Shown here in pieces: positions 1 through 9,500 of a DNA stretch of 17,480 nucleotides (its first letter is position 1; every line of letters begins with the position of its first letter). The notes beneath the pieces were generated by a model. It made no database searches, was not told the DNA's origin, and worked only from the letters and a program-made list of their open reading frames with translations. Source of the stretch: Prevotella sp. CAG:891. Lineage in GTDB: Bacteria > Bacteroidota > Bacteroidia > Bacteroidales > Bacteroidaceae. The position numbers were made by a program, and so were the translations under genes. The DNA is taken from NCBI GenBank assembly GCA_000437675.1, contig FR901766.1, positions 1 through 17,480 of the forward strand, written 5' to 3'.

Positions 1-66
1 ATTCAAATGTAAAAATAATTTTGAACACCTACTTAAGACTTAATATTTAACACTTAACATTAAACA

Positions 67-1842
67 CTACTCGCTATATCCCTTTCCGAATGGAGGATTG
101 AAGTCTGGCTGAAGGTTTACATCAGCCTTATCCCACCAGAGGCGCTTGTGCCAATCGTCTGTACCACCCATGCGGTCGATGGCAGCCTTGTAGTTGGCAT
201 TGTTGTACTGAGCTTCCAACTCAGGATACTGCAAGCGGACAGGCATTGACCAGTTAGAATCCGTATAAGTGAAACCATTCTTGGTCAAGAGATCACGATT
301 CAAGATGGCAGGATAGTCAGAGCGGCGCATGTTAGCCCAACCCTCAGAAGGGTTCATCATGTGGAGAATCCAAGCCTGGGTGTTGATGGTCTCCTTAGGA
401 TTGTCACCCAACGGATTGTTAGCAATGAACGCATCTATCTCTTCCTTGGAAATCTTGTTGGATGTAAGATAGTAGTTGTTGAGCAACTCCATGCTGGCAC
501 GAACACCAGCCTCGTAGTGACTCTCAGCATCACCATCACCTACATTCCAACCCTTGGTTGCAGCCTCTGCCTTGAGGAACTCTACCTCAGCATAGCTCAT
601 CAAGTCGCCAGGGCAAGAAGGCATCTCGAAGTCGATGTTCAGGCAAGGACGACCAGCTCGGGCTATATAATCAGAGTTGGCATAAGTGTTCTCGTCAATC
701 TCTGCATACTTCTTCAAAGTAGGAAGGTCATCCAACGTAGCTGGATTCATCCAGTCTGTGTACCAGGCTGCACCAGGGTTACAAGGCTCCTCACCAAGGT
801 CCTTGCTCTGGAAGTAAGCCAGGAAATCATCGGTCAAGTCGATGTTCTGCTCCTTATCTGGCTTCACCTGACTACGCTTGATATTGTAGTAGTGACGGCA
901 GATGCGATAGAGACGAGGGTCGTTGGTATTCTGCAACTGATAGAACAAGGTAGAGCATACCATGGTAGGCGATGTGGCATCCTGACCATAGAGAGTCTCG
1001 CTCAATGCATTGGCACGGAAATCGTAGTCGTTGGCTCCATCATAATAGGTAAATGGAGAATCAGCATACTTGATATAAGCATCATCTGCTGCACTGGCGA
1101 TAGCACCGGCAGCCACTGCCTTCTCAAACTCCTCCTTTGCCTTCTGTGGATTAACATCGGAAATGCGCATGGCATAGCGCATACGGAGTGCATTGGCATA
1201 CTTCTTCCACTGAGCTACATCACCACCCATGCTGGTGACATCACCAGAAATGTGGTCGGTACCTGTACCAAGCTGCTTCTCGCAAGCGTCAAGTTCCTCG
1301 AAGAACCAGCTGTAGAGTTCCTCTACGGTATCATACTTAGGGGTGGAAATACCTGAGATATAACCCAGACCTGCCTCCGAACAAGGCACGTCACCGTAGG
1401 TATCTGCCAAAACTGCCGTGATATAGACACGATGGATACGAAGTGCCGCATTCAAGTTTGCTTTGTCAGCAGATTTGTGGATGGCATCCACAAGGTTCTT
1501 GATACCGATTTCATAATAGCGGTCCCAAACTCGACGGGACATATCATCTTCTCTGAAATTAGAACCAGCGTAATTGGTTACATTCCAACCACCAGCGAAA
1601 TACTGTGGAAAACCAGTTATATAGTTACGGTAGGTATCCATCAGACTGAAGTCACCGTAAGTCTGCAACAAAGCTGTTGTCAACTGTGCGTTAGGGTCGA
1701 GCTTGTCCACCTTGGTCTTGTCGGTATTGATGTCGCTCAAGATATCATCAGAGCAAGAAGTCATCGCAGTGCCGGTTGCCATCAGGGCGAAAGCCATCAT
1801 CAGGCTGCTCTTACCTATATATTTCTTGATTATATTGTTCAT
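67..1842 (-). CDS. SusD/RagB-family glycan-binding outer-membrane lipoprotein
   Basis: A surface lipoprotein that captures oligosaccharides and hands them to the SusC partner encoded just upstream. The 591-residue product starts with a lipoprotein signal: basic residues, a hydrophobic run, then MTSC with the lipidated cysteine at residue 30. An aromatic N-terminal stretch (ITGFPQYFAGGW) and the segment ADTYGDVPCSEAG are typical of the SusD-like_2 branch (SusD/RagB nutrient-binding lipoproteins). Near the C terminus FLKAEAATKGW fits the helical TPR-like part of the fold. Length is normal for the family. The gene lies 58 bp downstream of susC on the same strand, so the two are surely cotranscribed. 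After the TAG stop, bases 1-66 are AT-rich with several TTAA copies and no obvious terminator, so the operon may continue outside the window. Function is inferred from family and context; the ligand cannot be told from sequence. Confidence 0.93.
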   Translation of the reverse strand: MNNIIKKYIGKSSLMMAFALMATGTAMTSCSDDILSDINTDKTKVDKLDPNAQLTTALLQTYGDFSLMDTYRNYITGFPQYFAGGWNVTNYAGSNFREDDMSRRVWDRYYEIGIKNLVDAIHKSADKANLNAALRIHRVYITAVLADTYGDVPCSEAGLGYISGISTPKYDTVEELYSWFFEELDACEKQLGTGTDHISGDVTSMGGDVAQWKKYANALRMRYAMRISDVNPQKAKEEFEKAVAAGAIASAADDAYIKYADSPFTYYDGANDYDFRANALSETLYGQDATSPTMVCSTLFYQLQNTNDPRLYRICRHYYNIKRSQVKPDKEQNIDLTDDFLAYFQSKDLGEEPCNPGAAWYTDWMNPATLDDLPTLKKYAEIDENTYANSDYIARAGRPCLNIDFEMPSCPGDLMSYAEVEFLKAEAATKGWNVGDGDAESHYEAGVRASMELLNNYYLTSNKISKEEIDAFIANNPLGDNPKETINTQAWILHMMNPSEGWANMRRSDYPAILNRDLLTKNGFTYTDSNWSMPVRLQYPELEAQYNNANYKAAIDRMGGTDDWHKRLWWDKADVNLQPDFNPPFGKGYSE

Positions 1843-1900
1843 TTTCTTACCTTATTATATATTAGAACTCTTCTGAAGAAATTGATTCATTTTTTCGAGA

Positions 1901-4900
1901 CTAGAACTTCACGTTCACGTTCAAACCAAAACTCTTGCGAGATGGCAGAGAACCATATTCCAGACCGAGACCTGAGGTGTTGTAGCTGGAGTCTGGGTCG
2001 ATGTTAGGAATGTTCTTCCAAACAATGAATGGGTTACGAGCCACGAAGGATACGGTCAAGCCCTTGACATACTTGCCCAGGATGCTCTCTGGGAAGGTAT
2101 AGCCGAAAGTAATCTCACGACACTTCACGTAAGAGTTGTCGTAAACGAAGGCACTTTGCACGCCATTTGCCACATGCTTCCAGTAATCTTCAGGGTTCAC
2201 GGCGATGTCGTTCTTGCGATAAGTACCGTCGCCATTGTCAATGACACCCTCTACGACAAATCCCTTGCAGTTGCCTGCTTCACGCCATGCAGCAAGGTCC
2301 ATACCCGAAGCCTTGCGAGCCTCCTCGGAAGTGTACCACTCCTCACGACCTGCCAATGTTCCCTTTGCCTTACCAGTTTGGTATGCAGAACGCATGGACA
2401 TAGAGTAGATGTCGGCACCTACCTTCACATCGAATGCAGCAGAGAGGCGGAAGTTCTTGTAGCTGAAGGTTGAGTAGAAACCACCTGTCCAGTCCCAAGT
2501 AGAGTTGCCGATGGTCTTGATTTTCTGGTCAATCTTTGGAAGACCAGTAGCTGCATCGACAACCACCTGTCCCTTGTCGTTGTAGAGGAAGTCGTGTCCA
2601 CGGATAGCTCCATAGTTCTCACCTACCTTGGCACCTACAGAAACACCGCACCAGTATGCCTTCGCCAACTCGAAGTAGTCCATGCCATCGGTGAGCGACT
2701 TCACCTTGTTGGTATTCTTCGAGAAGTTGACACCCAAGTCCCAAGCGAAGTCCTTGATCTGCAAGGGACGGGCATTGAGGGCAATCTCGACACCCTGGTT
2801 CTGAATCTCACCGGCATTGATGAGGCGGTAAGCATAGCCAGAGGTGGTGGTTGAAGCCAAACTCAAAATCTGGTTCTTGGAGTTCTGGTTGTAATAGGTG
2901 ACATCCAAGCCCAAGCGTCCGTTGAGGAACTTCATCTCCAAACCTACCTCGTAAGAACCTGTCATTGTAGGCTTCAAATCCTTGTTTGGCTGTGTTGAGT
3001 TGGCTATCATACCGATGGTATGACCCGAGTAGCTGTACTTGCCCGTGGTATAGTTGAGTGCCAACAAGTATGGATCGGTATCGCTACCTACCTTTGCCCA
3101 AGATGCGCGAATCTTACCATAATTGATGAACTTCTTGTTCTTGATAAACTCAGAGAATACCAAACTACCAGATACCGAAGGATATACGTAGGTATTGTTA
3201 TTGATAGGGAGCGTAGATGACTTATCGCCACGGAGGGTTCCCTCCAAATAGTAAGTATGTTTGTAGCCGATGCTCGCACTGGCATAGAGAGAAGAAATCT
3301 GCTTCTTATAAATGCTCTCGCGAATATTCTGCTCCTGATAGTTCATGATGTTCTTGATGCCATTCATCTGCTGGTTGAGACCAACGTTGGTAGTGGTCTT
3401 GTTGTTCACCTTGAAGATGTTACCACCAACGGTAGCGTTGACATCGAAGTCGCCCCATGAGTTATTGTAGAGGGCGAGTATCTCGGCGTTGAATGTGCGG
3501 TTGTTGAAGATTTGGTTGGTAAGCTTTCCGGCAGGAGTACCTGGAGTTGTCTTGGCGATGAAGTCCTCGAAGTTCATGCTGTTGATGTCGGTACCGATGG
3601 TACCCTGCAACTTGAGGTGCTTGTCGATATTCCAGATGGCCTTACCCGTAAAACGGAACACGTCCTTGTTGGATGTATTGCTGTTCTTGTAGAGATCCCA
3701 GTATGGATTCTTGTTATACTGGTCGTTACCATTCCAGTTGGAATAGTTGCCGTTGGCATCCTCATAGTGCTTCAACCAAGCCTGGTCGTAGGTACCCGCC
3801 AGGGTCATGAGGTTCTTACCCACGTTGCTCTTGGAGTCACCAAGGGCAGGACGGTTCTTCACCTTCTCATGAGTATAGTTGGCGGTGAAGTCGAAGTCAA
3901 CAGGACCCGCAGAGGTATTCACTCGGAGGTTGAAGTTGTCACGACTCATTTTGGTGTTAGGCAGGATGTCCTTGTTGCGCATATCGGTAACAGAGAAACG
4001 CATACCCGTCTTACCGGAATTCACTGAGAGGATGGCAGAGTTCTGGGTGGTGAAACCTGTGCGGAAGAAATCGGAGGCGTTGTTAGGGTGCATCAGGAAT
4101 GGACGCTCCTTGCCATCGAAATACTTGAACATGAAGTCATCTGCCTTAGGTCCCCAACTGGCATTGGTGCCAGAGGTGCTGGATGCAGGAAGCTCGCCAT
4201 TATAACCAGCACCATATATCTCCTGGATGTCGTCCCATTTGGCCAACTGGGTATCGATCGTATAAGAACCATTGTACTCCACGGAAATCTTATCCTTCTC
4301 CGCTTTCTTGGTCGTAATCAAGATAACACCATGAGAAGCACGGCTACCATAGAGGGCAGAGGCAGCCGGACCTTTCAATACGGTCATCGTCTCGATGTCG
4401 TCAGGGTTGATGGCAGAGATACCATCACCGAGATCATAACCGCCACTTTCGCCGGCACTGCCAAAGTTCGTATTATCCAAAGGCACACCATCCACCACGT
4501 AGAGAGGCTGGTTGTTGCCTACCATTTCCGTATTACCACGAAGGAGCACGCGGGTAGAACCAGAAGCACCGCCAGCGGTGTTCTGCACAACGAGACCAGC
4601 CACCTTACCAGAAAGAGAGTTGATGACGTTGGTTTCCTTCGCCTTGGTGAGTTCTGCACCCTTCACTTCCTGCAAGCCATAGCCGAGGGCCTTGCGGTCT
4701 CGTTTGATACCGAGGGCGGTGACAACAACCTCATTCAAGGCCTTACCATCCTCTTGCATCGTGATTTTCATGCCATTGGCAGCTTTCACGGTCATCTTCT
4801 TGTAACCCATGTAGCTCACTTCGAGCGTAGCTCCAGGCCTGCAATTCAAGGTAAACTTACCATCCAGGTCGGTAACGGAAATGGTGGTTGTACCAGCCAC

Positions 4901-5077
4901 CTTCACGACTGCACCAGTCAAGGTTTCGCCAGTGGCATCCACCACTGTACCCTTGATGCCTTGGTTCTGCTGAACGCTCATAGCAGCATTGTTCGTCTGG
5001 GCAGCGAGGATGGTAGACGTAGGCATCCACATTAAACCTGCACCGAGCATGCCGAGAAACATTGTTTTCTTTCTCAT
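1901..5077 (-). CDS. SusC/RagA-type TonB-dependent outer-membrane transporter
   Basis: Imports oligosaccharides across the outer membrane using TonB energy, working as a pair with the SusD protein that follows. The product is 1058 residues. It has a signal peptide (about 1-25), a CarboxypepD_reg-like beta domain (about 41-117, GTVVDATGE to KITMQED), and a TonB-box-like NEVVVTALG (115-123). The plug domain (about 140-257) contains PLYVVDGVPLDN and ends in ALYGSRASHGVILITTKK, the SusC/RagA signature. The remainder is the 22-strand barrel, closing with a C-terminal phenylalanine as usual for barrel assembly. Only 27 bp separate its ATG from the GH5 stop codon, which indicates one operon with GH5 first. 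The upstream bases are A-rich with no Shine-Dalgarno, as expected in Bacteroidota. No truncation or frameshift is visible. The family is near certain; the substrate is inferred from the GH5 neighbour. Confidence 0.97.
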   Translation of the reverse strand: MRKKTMFLGMLGAGLMWMPTSTILAAQTNNAAMSVQQNQGIKGTVVDATGETLTGAVVKVAGTTTISVTDLDGKFTLNCRPGATLEVSYMGYKKMTVKAANGMKITMQEDGKALNEVVVTALGIKRDRKALGYGLQEVKGAELTKAKETNVINSLSGKVAGLVVQNTAGGASGSTRVLLRGNTEMVGNNQPLYVVDGVPLDNTNFGSAGESGGYDLGDGISAINPDDIETMTVLKGPAASALYGSRASHGVILITTKKAEKDKISVEYNGSYTIDTQLAKWDDIQEIYGAGYNGELPASSTSGTNASWGPKADDFMFKYFDGKERPFLMHPNNASDFFRTGFTTQNSAILSVNSGKTGMRFSVTDMRNKDILPNTKMSRDNFNLRVNTSAGPVDFDFTANYTHEKVKNRPALGDSKSNVGKNLMTLAGTYDQAWLKHYEDANGNYSNWNGNDQYNKNPYWDLYKNSNTSNKDVFRFTGKAIWNIDKHLKLQGTIGTDINSMNFEDFIAKTTPGTPAGKLTNQIFNNRTFNAEILALYNNSWGDFDVNATVGGNIFKVNNKTTTNVGLNQQMNGIKNIMNYQEQNIRESIYKKQISSLYASASIGYKHTYYLEGTLRGDKSSTLPINNNTYVYPSVSGSLVFSEFIKNKKFINYGKIRASWAKVGSDTDPYLLALNYTTGKYSYSGHTIGMIANSTQPNKDLKPTMTGSYEVGLEMKFLNGRLGLDVTYYNQNSKNQILSLASTTTSGYAYRLINAGEIQNQGVEIALNARPLQIKDFAWDLGVNFSKNTNKVKSLTDGMDYFELAKAYWCGVSVGAKVGENYGAIRGHDFLYNDKGQVVVDAATGLPKIDQKIKTIGNSTWDWTGGFYSTFSYKNFRLSAAFDVKVGADIYSMSMRSAYQTGKAKGTLAGREEWYTSEEARKASGMDLAAWREAGNCKGFVVEGVIDNGDGTYRKNDIAVNPEDYWKHVANGVQSAFVYDNSYVKCREITFGYTFPESILGKYVKGLTVSFVARNPFIVWKNIPNIDPDSSYNTSGLGLEYGSLPSRKSFGLNVNVKF

Positions 5078-5104
5078 AGTTGATATTTTGTTTTTAATTT
5101 AAGA

Positions 5105-6340
5105 TTATTCTTTCCCAAAGATTCCTTCGAGAATCCAAGGAGCATTCACCTTCATACTCTTGAAACGATCGAAGATGCCATACTTCTCAGAGCCGTTGCC
5201 GAAGTGGTTGTTGTCCCAAATGAAAGTAGAGAATCCTCGCTTGCGAGCTTCAGAAACAAAGAACTTACAATAATAAGTCATGTTTTCATGCACTTTTGCA
5301 GCGTTTGACTTATAGTGGTCGGTTACTCCCCATTCTCCTATCACGATACCCAGTCCTTTGTTGCTCCAGGTATTCACCACCTTATCAAAGAAGTCTGTCA
5401 TCGTCTTCTCGTTTTCAGCAGGTATCTTGCCAGCATCCTTGTAGGCATCACCCCAGTAATCGTAGGTGCAATCGCCGGCGTAGCTCCATGGCTGATAGTA
5501 GTGGAATTCCACACTCATATAGTTGTTGCCATTGCCTTCGGCATCCTTCGGAACGACGAATCCTCCATTCTCAATGCCAAACCAAGGGTTGCAAACGTAA
5601 GTCTGTAAGATGAGGTGGCGCTTGGCATTGTTGCCGCCTGTGGCACGAACCATATCCACGAATATCTGATTGTAAGCATTCTGCACTTCGAGATTCTCGG
5701 CAGTAGGCTTGCTCCAGTTGTCCCTGACGTGAACCTCATTGGTACCGGCGAAAGCCAAGCGACTGTCATAATTGGCAAACTCAGAGGCGATATTCATCCA
5801 GAGGAGCGCAAGCTTTTGGCAGTTTTCCTCCTTATATTGATAGGTAGGACGACCTTCGAGCCATTTTTCATGATGCGCATTGATGATAACCTTGAGGTCA
5901 TTATCCAGACACCAACCCACTACCTCCTTGATACGGGCAATCCAAGCCTTGTCGATGCTCATCGCCTGAGCATTGGTAATGTGGCACTGCCAACGGATAG
6001 GAATACGAACGGCATTGAAACCTGCCTTCTTCACGGCTTGTATCATCTTCTTGGTGACAACGGGATTGCCCCAAGCTGTCTCTGCATGGATGGAACCATC
6101 AGGGTTGCCAATCTGCATCGACTCACCATCCTGTCCAGGAGCTGAGCACTCAAATTCATTGCCGAGATTCCAACCTACTACATCCTTGTTCCATTGCTGG
6201 GCGGTAGGAATCGATTCGCTTGTATCAGGCGTATCCACCTCCGAAGAACTAGCACTACAAGATAATGCAGTAAACATACTTGCAAATAGCAAGCAGATTT
6301 TCAAAAAGTACCTTTCCATTATTAAATTTATGCTTTTCAT
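5105..6340 (-). CDS. GH5 endo-beta-glucanase lipoprotein (GH5_4-like)
   Basis: A retaining glycoside hydrolase that probably cuts a beta-1,4-linked glucan (cellulose-like, mixed-linkage glucan or xyloglucan) at the cell surface. The 411 residues open with a lipoprotein signal ending at Cys28 (TALSC). The mature enzyme shows GH5 landmarks: GWNLGNEFE (56-64), ETAWGNPVVT (87-96), RIPIRW (112-117), the paired histidines in NAHHEKW (154-160), acid/base Glu202 in GTNEVH, HYYQPW (280-285), and nucleophile Glu336 in IGEWGV. The WGNP and RIP(V/I)xW pattern resembles subfamily GH5_4, but the subfamily is a judgement by eye. The usual NEP after the acid/base Glu is NEV here. A second in-frame ATG at 6317-6319 (M8, MERYFL) has the same upstream context as the first because of a 21-bp-period repeat; it would give a shorter, more ordinary signal peptide. 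I kept the longer frame. It is the first gene of the GH5-susC-susD operon. Confidence 0.94.
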   Translation of the reverse strand: MKSINLIMERYFLKICLLFASMFTALSCSASSSEVDTPDTSESIPTAQQWNKDVVGWNLGNEFECSAPGQDGESMQIGNPDGSIHAETAWGNPVVTKKMIQAVKKAGFNAVRIPIRWQCHITNAQAMSIDKAWIARIKEVVGWCLDNDLKVIINAHHEKWLEGRPTYQYKEENCQKLALLWMNIASEFANYDSRLAFAGTNEVHVRDNWSKPTAENLEVQNAYNQIFVDMVRATGGNNAKRHLILQTYVCNPWFGIENGGFVVPKDAEGNGNNYMSVEFHYYQPWSYAGDCTYDYWGDAYKDAGKIPAENEKTMTDFFDKVVNTWSNKGLGIVIGEWGVTDHYKSNAAKVHENMTYYCKFFVSEARKRGFSTFIWDNNHFGNGSEKYGIFDRFKSMKVNAPWILEGIFGKE

Positions 6341-6353
6341 TATTAAATTTATG
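6317..6353 (-). repeat. Duplicated translation-start context of the GH5 gene
   Basis: The 16-base word CATAAATTTAATAATG (minus strand) occurs twice, at 6338-6353 and 6317-6332, one 21-base period apart. Each copy overlaps or carries an in-frame ATG candidate: ATG 6338-6340 lies just downstream of AAATTTAAT in the first copy, and ATG 6317-6319 in the second. The period is a multiple of three, so the insertion adds seven residues (MKSINLI) without changing frame. Confidence 0.8.
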
Positions 6354-6408
6354 GATTATAGTTAGTTGCTGTTTATGCTTAATGCGAGTTGTTGTTGGAA
6401 CTCGGCTA

Positions 6409-6416
6409 CAAAAGTA
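6409..6416 (-). promoter_or_regulatory. Candidate -7 box for the GH5-susC-susD operon
   Basis: TACTTTTG on the minus strand matches the Bacteroidota -7 consensus TAnnTTTG. It lies 69 bp upstream of the first GH5 ATG and downstream of the HTCS terminator, where the operon promoter should be. I see no clear -33 TTTG at the expected distance, which would fit a promoter that depends on the HTCS activator. Confidence 0.45.
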
Positions 6417-6451
6417 CGGTGAGGGGGAAAAAAGCAGGTTGGAATGCAAAC

Positions 6452-6494
6452 AAAAAAGGTTTCAAATCTGACTTATCGCCAGGTTTGAAACCTT
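6452..6494 (-). terminator. Rho-independent terminator after the HTCS gene
   Basis: On the minus strand AAGGTTTCAAA (6494-6484) pairs perfectly with TTTGAAACCTT (6466-6456) over a 17-base loop. The stem runs directly into a T tract (positions 6457-6452), the form of an intrinsic terminator. It lies 75 bp past the HTCS stop and separates the regulator transcript from the GH5 operon. Confidence 0.8.
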
Positions 6495-6503
6495 ATATTT
6501 ATA

Positions 6504-6532
6504 TATAACCATCTGAATATCAGATGGTTATA
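6504..6532. repeat. Perfect 13-bp inverted repeat with 3-base loop
   Basis: TATAACCATCTGA (6504-6516) and its reverse complement (6520-6532) surround the loop ATA. It sits between the HTCS stop codon and the T-tailed terminator and has no T tract of its own on the minus strand. It may be an mRNA 3' end-protecting hairpin or a protein-binding palindrome. Confidence 0.75.
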
Positions 6533-6568
6533 GTCCTACTTCCTTTACCATTAATTCACATGGCTCAT

Positions 6569-9500
6569 TCACTCATACTTACTCGGTGACACCCCGAAAT
6601 GCTTCTTGAAGACTGTACTGAAGTGCTTTACGTTTACAAATCCTGTCTTCAAGGAGACATCCAAGACGCTTTCGCCTTGCTTCAGATACAGGGCAGCCTG
6701 CTCCAAACGGATGAGTCGCATGAAGTCTTGCGGTCCTTGCCCAGTCAACGTCTTCAACTTGCCATAAAAGAGGGTACGGCTCATCGCCATCTCCCGGCAA
6801 AGGCGGTCGATGGTGAAGTCGGTGTCGCTCAGGTTATCGAGAACGAGACGGGTAGCTTTCTCAACGAAAGCCTGGTCCATCGGATCCAAATCCGGTTCTT
6901 TTTCATCGGATGATTTATTCTTATCATCGGAAGATTTATTTGTTTCATCAGATGATTTATTCGTTTCATCGGAAGCCACGGATGGCAGAGAAGGTTCGCT
7001 TGGCAATAGGTTCTTTGGAGACGATTGCCCCAAGTCCTCACCTCTGACGATGGCGAGACTTTGCTCCATATAGTATTGACTCAGACGGCGGCGGTTCTTC
7101 AACATGCTCGCAATCTTGCTGGCAAGGATGGCAGAGTCGAATGGCTTGGCAATGTAATCGTCTGCTCCAAGGTCTAGACCTTCTATCATGAAGCCGCGAC
7201 CTGCCTTCGCCGTCAGGAGGATGACAGGCAGCCAACTGGTCTCCTTGTTTTCCTTGATACGACGGCAGAGTTCATCGCCCTGCATACCCGGCATCATCAC
7301 ATCAGATACCACAATGTCGCACTCACCATTCTCAGACAGATACTTCAAGGCAGCCTCGCCACTCTCCACATCCACCACATGATATTGGTCGGCGAAAGCC
7401 ATACGGATGTATTGACGGAGGTCTTCGTTGTCATCTACAAAAAGAAGCGTTTCCTTAAGGGATTCCTCTGATTTTATTTTTTCATCGGCAGACACGGAGG
7501 TATCTGAAGTTTCCGGCAGACTTGCTGGCTTGGAAGAAACGGATACATCAACATTTCTGTTGTCAAGCAATACAACCAAGAAAGCAGTTCCCTTGCCTTC
7601 CTCGCTCTCGAATGTTAACTTTCCTCCCAGTTTCTGCACAAGCTGGCGAGTGAGCATCAACCCCAAGCCACTGCCCATCTCCTGAGAGTTGACCGCATTG
7701 GAGGCACGGAAGAAACTCTGGAAGATATGTTTGGCCTCGGTTTTCGGGATACCAATGCCGGTATCGCTTACCTGGATGCAGACTTTCTTGCCAACCTCAT
7801 CGAACGAAGCTGAGACAGTGATGGTTCCACCCACCTGCGTATATTTTACGGCATTGGAGAGCAGATTCTCGAATATCAAATCCATCATAGAAAGATCGGT
7901 AGAGAAGATATGCTGTCCACAGGTTGCCAACCGAAGACTGATATGTTTCTCCTGTGCTGGCATCTGGAACTTCTCCACCTGCTGACGCAAGAGGACAGAC
8001 AGTTCCACTTTCTGCCAGCAAACTTGTGTCTTCGCAACGGCTATTTTCTGGAAATCAATCAACTCGGTCACCATCCCCAGAAGTTTGTCGCCATTACGCA
8101 GTGCCATCTCCAAGAATTTTCGGCTCTTATCGCCTAGTGTAGCATCCTTCGCCAAGTCGGCAAGAGGAGCCAGCACAAGACTCAAAGGGGTACGGATGTT
8201 ATGGGCGGTATTCACAAAGAAGTTGATCTTTTCATCGTAGTACTTGCGATGCAAACGCTCCCTGTAGTAATCCCAGCCGAAATAGACTATAGCACCTAAG
8301 ATGCAGAGATAGACAATCCATGCCCACCAAGAATTCCACCATGGTTGGGCGATATGAATCCGCAATGTGGATTCTCCCAATATGCGTCCGTTACTCCTAC
8401 TCATTGCCTTGACATGCAGGGTGTAATTGCCAGGACGCAAGTTGGCAAAACGAGCCTGCTGGTAGGCAGAAGGAACACTCCACTGATGGTCGTACCCCTC
8501 CAGGTAATACTGATACTGGATGTCGTGCTGATACGGATAGTTGATGCTCTCGAAATGCACGATGAGGGTTTTCTCATCATGAGAGAAACTCATCTTGCCT
8601 TCCTGCAACATCCCGAAGAGTTCTGCATGCCAATCTTCCAGTTGGTCAGCCTCATCGAAAGTCTTTCCCTCTACCTCAACACCCGTGATATGAAGAGGAG
8701 CCTTGTAGTTGAATCCCCCGGCAAACTTGGATGCCAAGACCACAGCTCCATCATTGCTTCCGAATATCATTCGCCCGTCTTGGGTCCGGACAACAGCCAT
8801 ATGCCTGTACTCCCGCTCCAATCCTTTAAAGAAGTTGAGATTGGTCACCTTTCCTTGATTGATGAAAGCCAGTCCTTTGTCGGTACTCATCCACACCTTG
8901 CCAATTGGAGTCTTGACCAAGGCATAGACTATGTTTGAAGGCAAAGATTGTGAGATAGTATAGTTCTTGACCTGATGCTTCTGCCAATCGTAGAGGTACA
9001 AGCCTCCTCCATCGGTGGCTATCCAGATATGCCGTGCATCCTGAAAAACCATCGCATTGACAAAGAAATTATAATCGAAAGTTGGAAATTCCGACGGATA
9101 GAAGAATCGACTGACACGAAGGCTTCGCTTGTCGATACGATAACATCCATGGGTCGTTCCCACCGCAATACTCTTCTTGTCAGGAGACTCCACGATACAC
9201 TGAACTTCATTGATTGGTAAGTAGTTAACAGAGTTATCCACATTTCCATTCTTTTCTGATGATGATGGGATATGTACCAAGTCTCCATTCAAACAACCTA
9301 TCCACAAGCCTCCTTCGCTATCCTTGAATATGCTATATACATAGTCGGTCTTTAACTTGCCATTCGACACAGAGTAAGCCCGACTGCTGCTTCCATCGGC
9401 ATGAACCTGAAAGATGCCATCACCATAGGTTCCCGCCAAGACCTTGCCGTCGGCAGTCTGACAAAGGGTAAGTGCCACCTTATTATACAGGGCATGATGC

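Noticed and set aside
361..1356. Long plus-strand frame of 331 codons opposite susD
   Set aside because: It is antisense to a clearly coding SusD gene, rich in unlikely composition, and has no start context or homology; it is a shadow of the codon pattern.
4088..5035. Plus-strand frame of 315 codons opposite susC
   Set aside because: Antisense shadow of a highly conserved SusC N-terminal region.
6908..6970. Possible CRISPR-like array
   Set aside because: Contiguous 21-bp units without spacers, inside an intact coding frame; it is a coding tandem repeat.
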